This document shows positions 63,801-64,000 of a DNA stretch of 64,000 bases, piece after piece (the first letter of the stretch is position 1; every line of letters begins with the position of its first letter). A program made the translations under genes and the position numbers. The notes beneath the pieces are model-generated. The model ran no database searches and was not told the DNA's origin. It worked only from the letters and a program-made list of their open reading frames with translations. The DNA comes from Streptomyces vilmorinianum (GTDB lineage: Bacteria > Actinomycetota > Actinomycetes > Streptomycetales > Streptomycetaceae): the NCBI RefSeq assembly GCF_005517195.1, contig NZ_CP040244.1, positions 1,506,001 to 1,570,000 of the forward strand, read 5' to 3'.

Positions 63801-64000
63801 GGCCGGTCGCGTCCTTGCTCTCGATCGCGCGGCCGAGGCCGTCGTAGACGGCGCGGCTGACACCGCCGGCCGGGTCGGTGACCGTCAGGGTCTGACCGGC
63901 CTTGTCGTAGGTCGCGCTGGTGACCCGCCCGGCGGGCGTGGTCGAGGAGACCTGGTTACCCGCGTCGTCCCAGGTGAAGCGGGAGACGAGGTTCTGCAGG
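60805..64000 (-). CDS. RHS/YD-repeat polymorphic toxin with C-terminal nuclease (5' end outside window)
   Basis: The frame runs through the right edge, so only the C-terminal part (about 1065 residues) is visible. Dozens of YD repeats (YDAAGNRTRLTDGRGK, YDLAGRLTG, YDSLGRLTDD) end at the RHS core boundary RYTYGNASPMNGIDPTGH near 62045-62095. Beyond it are a Pro-rich linker and a C-terminal domain near 60950-61330 with ACHLIGADLGGSGSDLANLATCSRQANA, matching DNA/RNA non-specific endonucleases (Endonuclea_NS_2 type). It is probably surface-exposed or exported; the N-terminal delivery domain is not in view. Confidence 0.92.
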   Translation of the reverse strand, partial: LQNLVSRFTWDDAGNQVSSTTPAGRVTSATYDKAGQTLTVTDPAGGVSRAVYDGLGRAIESKDATGRKTVTAYDLMGRPTSVADYGTGTTALRTSSTEYDADGNVTASVSATGARRTYTYDARGQLTKQVEPVTATDSITTTFGYDAAGNRTRLTDGRGKATYYTFNTWGLPESTIEPATTQHWNADVRTWTNVYDAAGRLITELLPGSVKRQKTYDDLDRVIGETGSGTAVATRPRSLSYDLAGRLTGVGGDGVLAGNTYTYNDRGQLLSTDGPGGTSSYAYDADGQMTSRTDVAGATDFTYDLAGRLDTTTDPLTGTQVRSDYDAAGRPTVDEYARPAAGGTWTVGSKRSYTYDSLGRLTDDSIKNTTTGTAVQGTAYEYDLDNRLVKKTASGTAGAGARTYAYDLAGRMTAETSAGTTTAFEWDKAGNLTKKGDITGTYDSRNRLTAWGTQTFDYSARGTVKGIADTAGPARTINSDAFERTVNNGTSTFTYDSLDRVMTHNGTVFTYDGGSNNLVKDGTSTYSRTPGGTLLASATTGTAGSARLAVTDGHTDLVASLSADGTSVTSSRAYDASGNVTASGGANPSVGYQSGWTDSSTGEVNMASRWYQPGTGGFTSRDTWQLDPNPSVQANRYTYGNASPMNGIDPTGHSVLDCFNPSFSRSKLGIFGFAARLTVSPFCVGWETWISGHDSGGAHGSGHGCDGSPMERQQCAAVRNPSPPWRYDPEGITSEKRQHSRYKPDRSGSGHNYSGGGRSRGGTSTLTRPKRPTAPPKPKIPQNPYAGKNPPPAPKHIPKPDWNPSTAIWTATEAVDMVVSGANLLAMLAGGADTVLTPDQVPDTQTAPGADPGTGTDSDDEPRDCRVNGKGWTHIGVPDAANGKRATKAEACLDSEEVKDGSGTEKEIKPPGYKWARDTARWLGLEPRLSINACHLIGADLGGSGSDLANLATCSRQANANVKGPGHMEDHMYSIEKKVREAVDDGQIVRYTVEPHYSGNRTVPTAFTIKATGWYKDGRPGISIKGKEGIVPNSIYSPRFNQWRNLGTWNKPGTTDPIPTGATP

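Noticed and set aside
32138..64000. A secondary metabolite gene cluster
   Set aside because: No polyketide synthase, NRPS, terpene or RiPP core genes occur; exporters and reductases here are scattered among housekeeping genes.

Overview
The window is high-GC actinobacterial DNA with every hallmark of a Streptomyces chromosome: strong GC3 bias, frequent GTG starts, DUF397/XRE pairs, class F sortase, Hrd-type sigma factor, SoxR/Zur/GlnR-type operators and long GC hairpin terminators. From memory, the gene order resembles the part of the S. coelicolor chromosome that carries recO-uppS-zur-znu-glyS, dusB, ppdK, the nir genes, a SoxR-controlled flavin reductase, nasA and dnaG-hrdA. Most of it is conserved core chromosome rather than an island.

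Layout. 1-3.8 kb: the end of an MMPL exporter followed by a two-component system. 3.8-6.5 kb: a ferredoxin reductase with a possible iron box, then a DUF397/XRE (DUF5753) regulator pair. 6.5-9.4 kb: two small unknown genes, recO, uppS and a YcxB-like membrane protein. 9.4-12.7 kb: zinc uptake operon znuA-znuC-znuB-zur with two Zur boxes over the znuA start. 12.8-19 kb: glyS, TetR plus aldo/keto reductase, a small DUF6243 protein, a secreted glycine/aspartate-rich repeat protein, and dusB. 19.2-26 kb: ppdK, an ArsR-type regulator, a PhoX-like Tat protein, SRPBCC and VOC proteins. 26-33 kb: FAD reductase-nirB-nirD operon behind a GlnR-like site, a ferric-reductase-like flavoprotein and a TSUP exporter. 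33-35 kb: class F sortase and its probable substrate, and a class IV aminotransferase. 35-40 kb: SoxR-controlled FMN reductase, heterodimeric ABC exporter, cutA, and a GGCT-fold protein. 40-48 kb: nasA, SanA/YdcF-type protein, aquaporin, a sirohydrochlorin chelatase (cbiX), dgt, and a ferredoxin reductase. 48-57.5 kb: dnaG, hrdA-like sigma factor, a second heterodimeric ABC exporter in the opposite orientation, FGGY kinase, and a YtxH-like protein. 57.7-64 kb: two tRNA-Asn genes, a CAT-anticodon tRNA, a tyrosine integrase directed at that tRNA, and a polymorphic RHS toxin (C-terminal nuclease) with an SMI1/KNR4 immunity protein. This last part is the only clearly accessory region.

How genes work together. 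Nitrate assimilation is dispersed but complete: NasA reduces nitrate, NirBD reduces nitrite, and CbiX supplies the siroheme iron step. ZnuACB-Zur is a self-contained zinc homeostasis unit. DnaG and the sigma factor are replication and transcription core genes. Many starts in the window look leaderless: a TANNNT-like hexamer lies 6-7 nt upstream of ATG/GTG with no Shine-Dalgarno sequence. I see no clearly undescribed multi-gene system. The strongest unusual signals are a near-identical 254-bp tract shared by the two inverted ABC exporters, a roughly 100-residue low-complexity insertion inside NasA, an in-frame Streptomyces-type palindromic repeat inside dnaG, and the RHS toxin/immunity pair beside an integrase that lacks a proper start codon.
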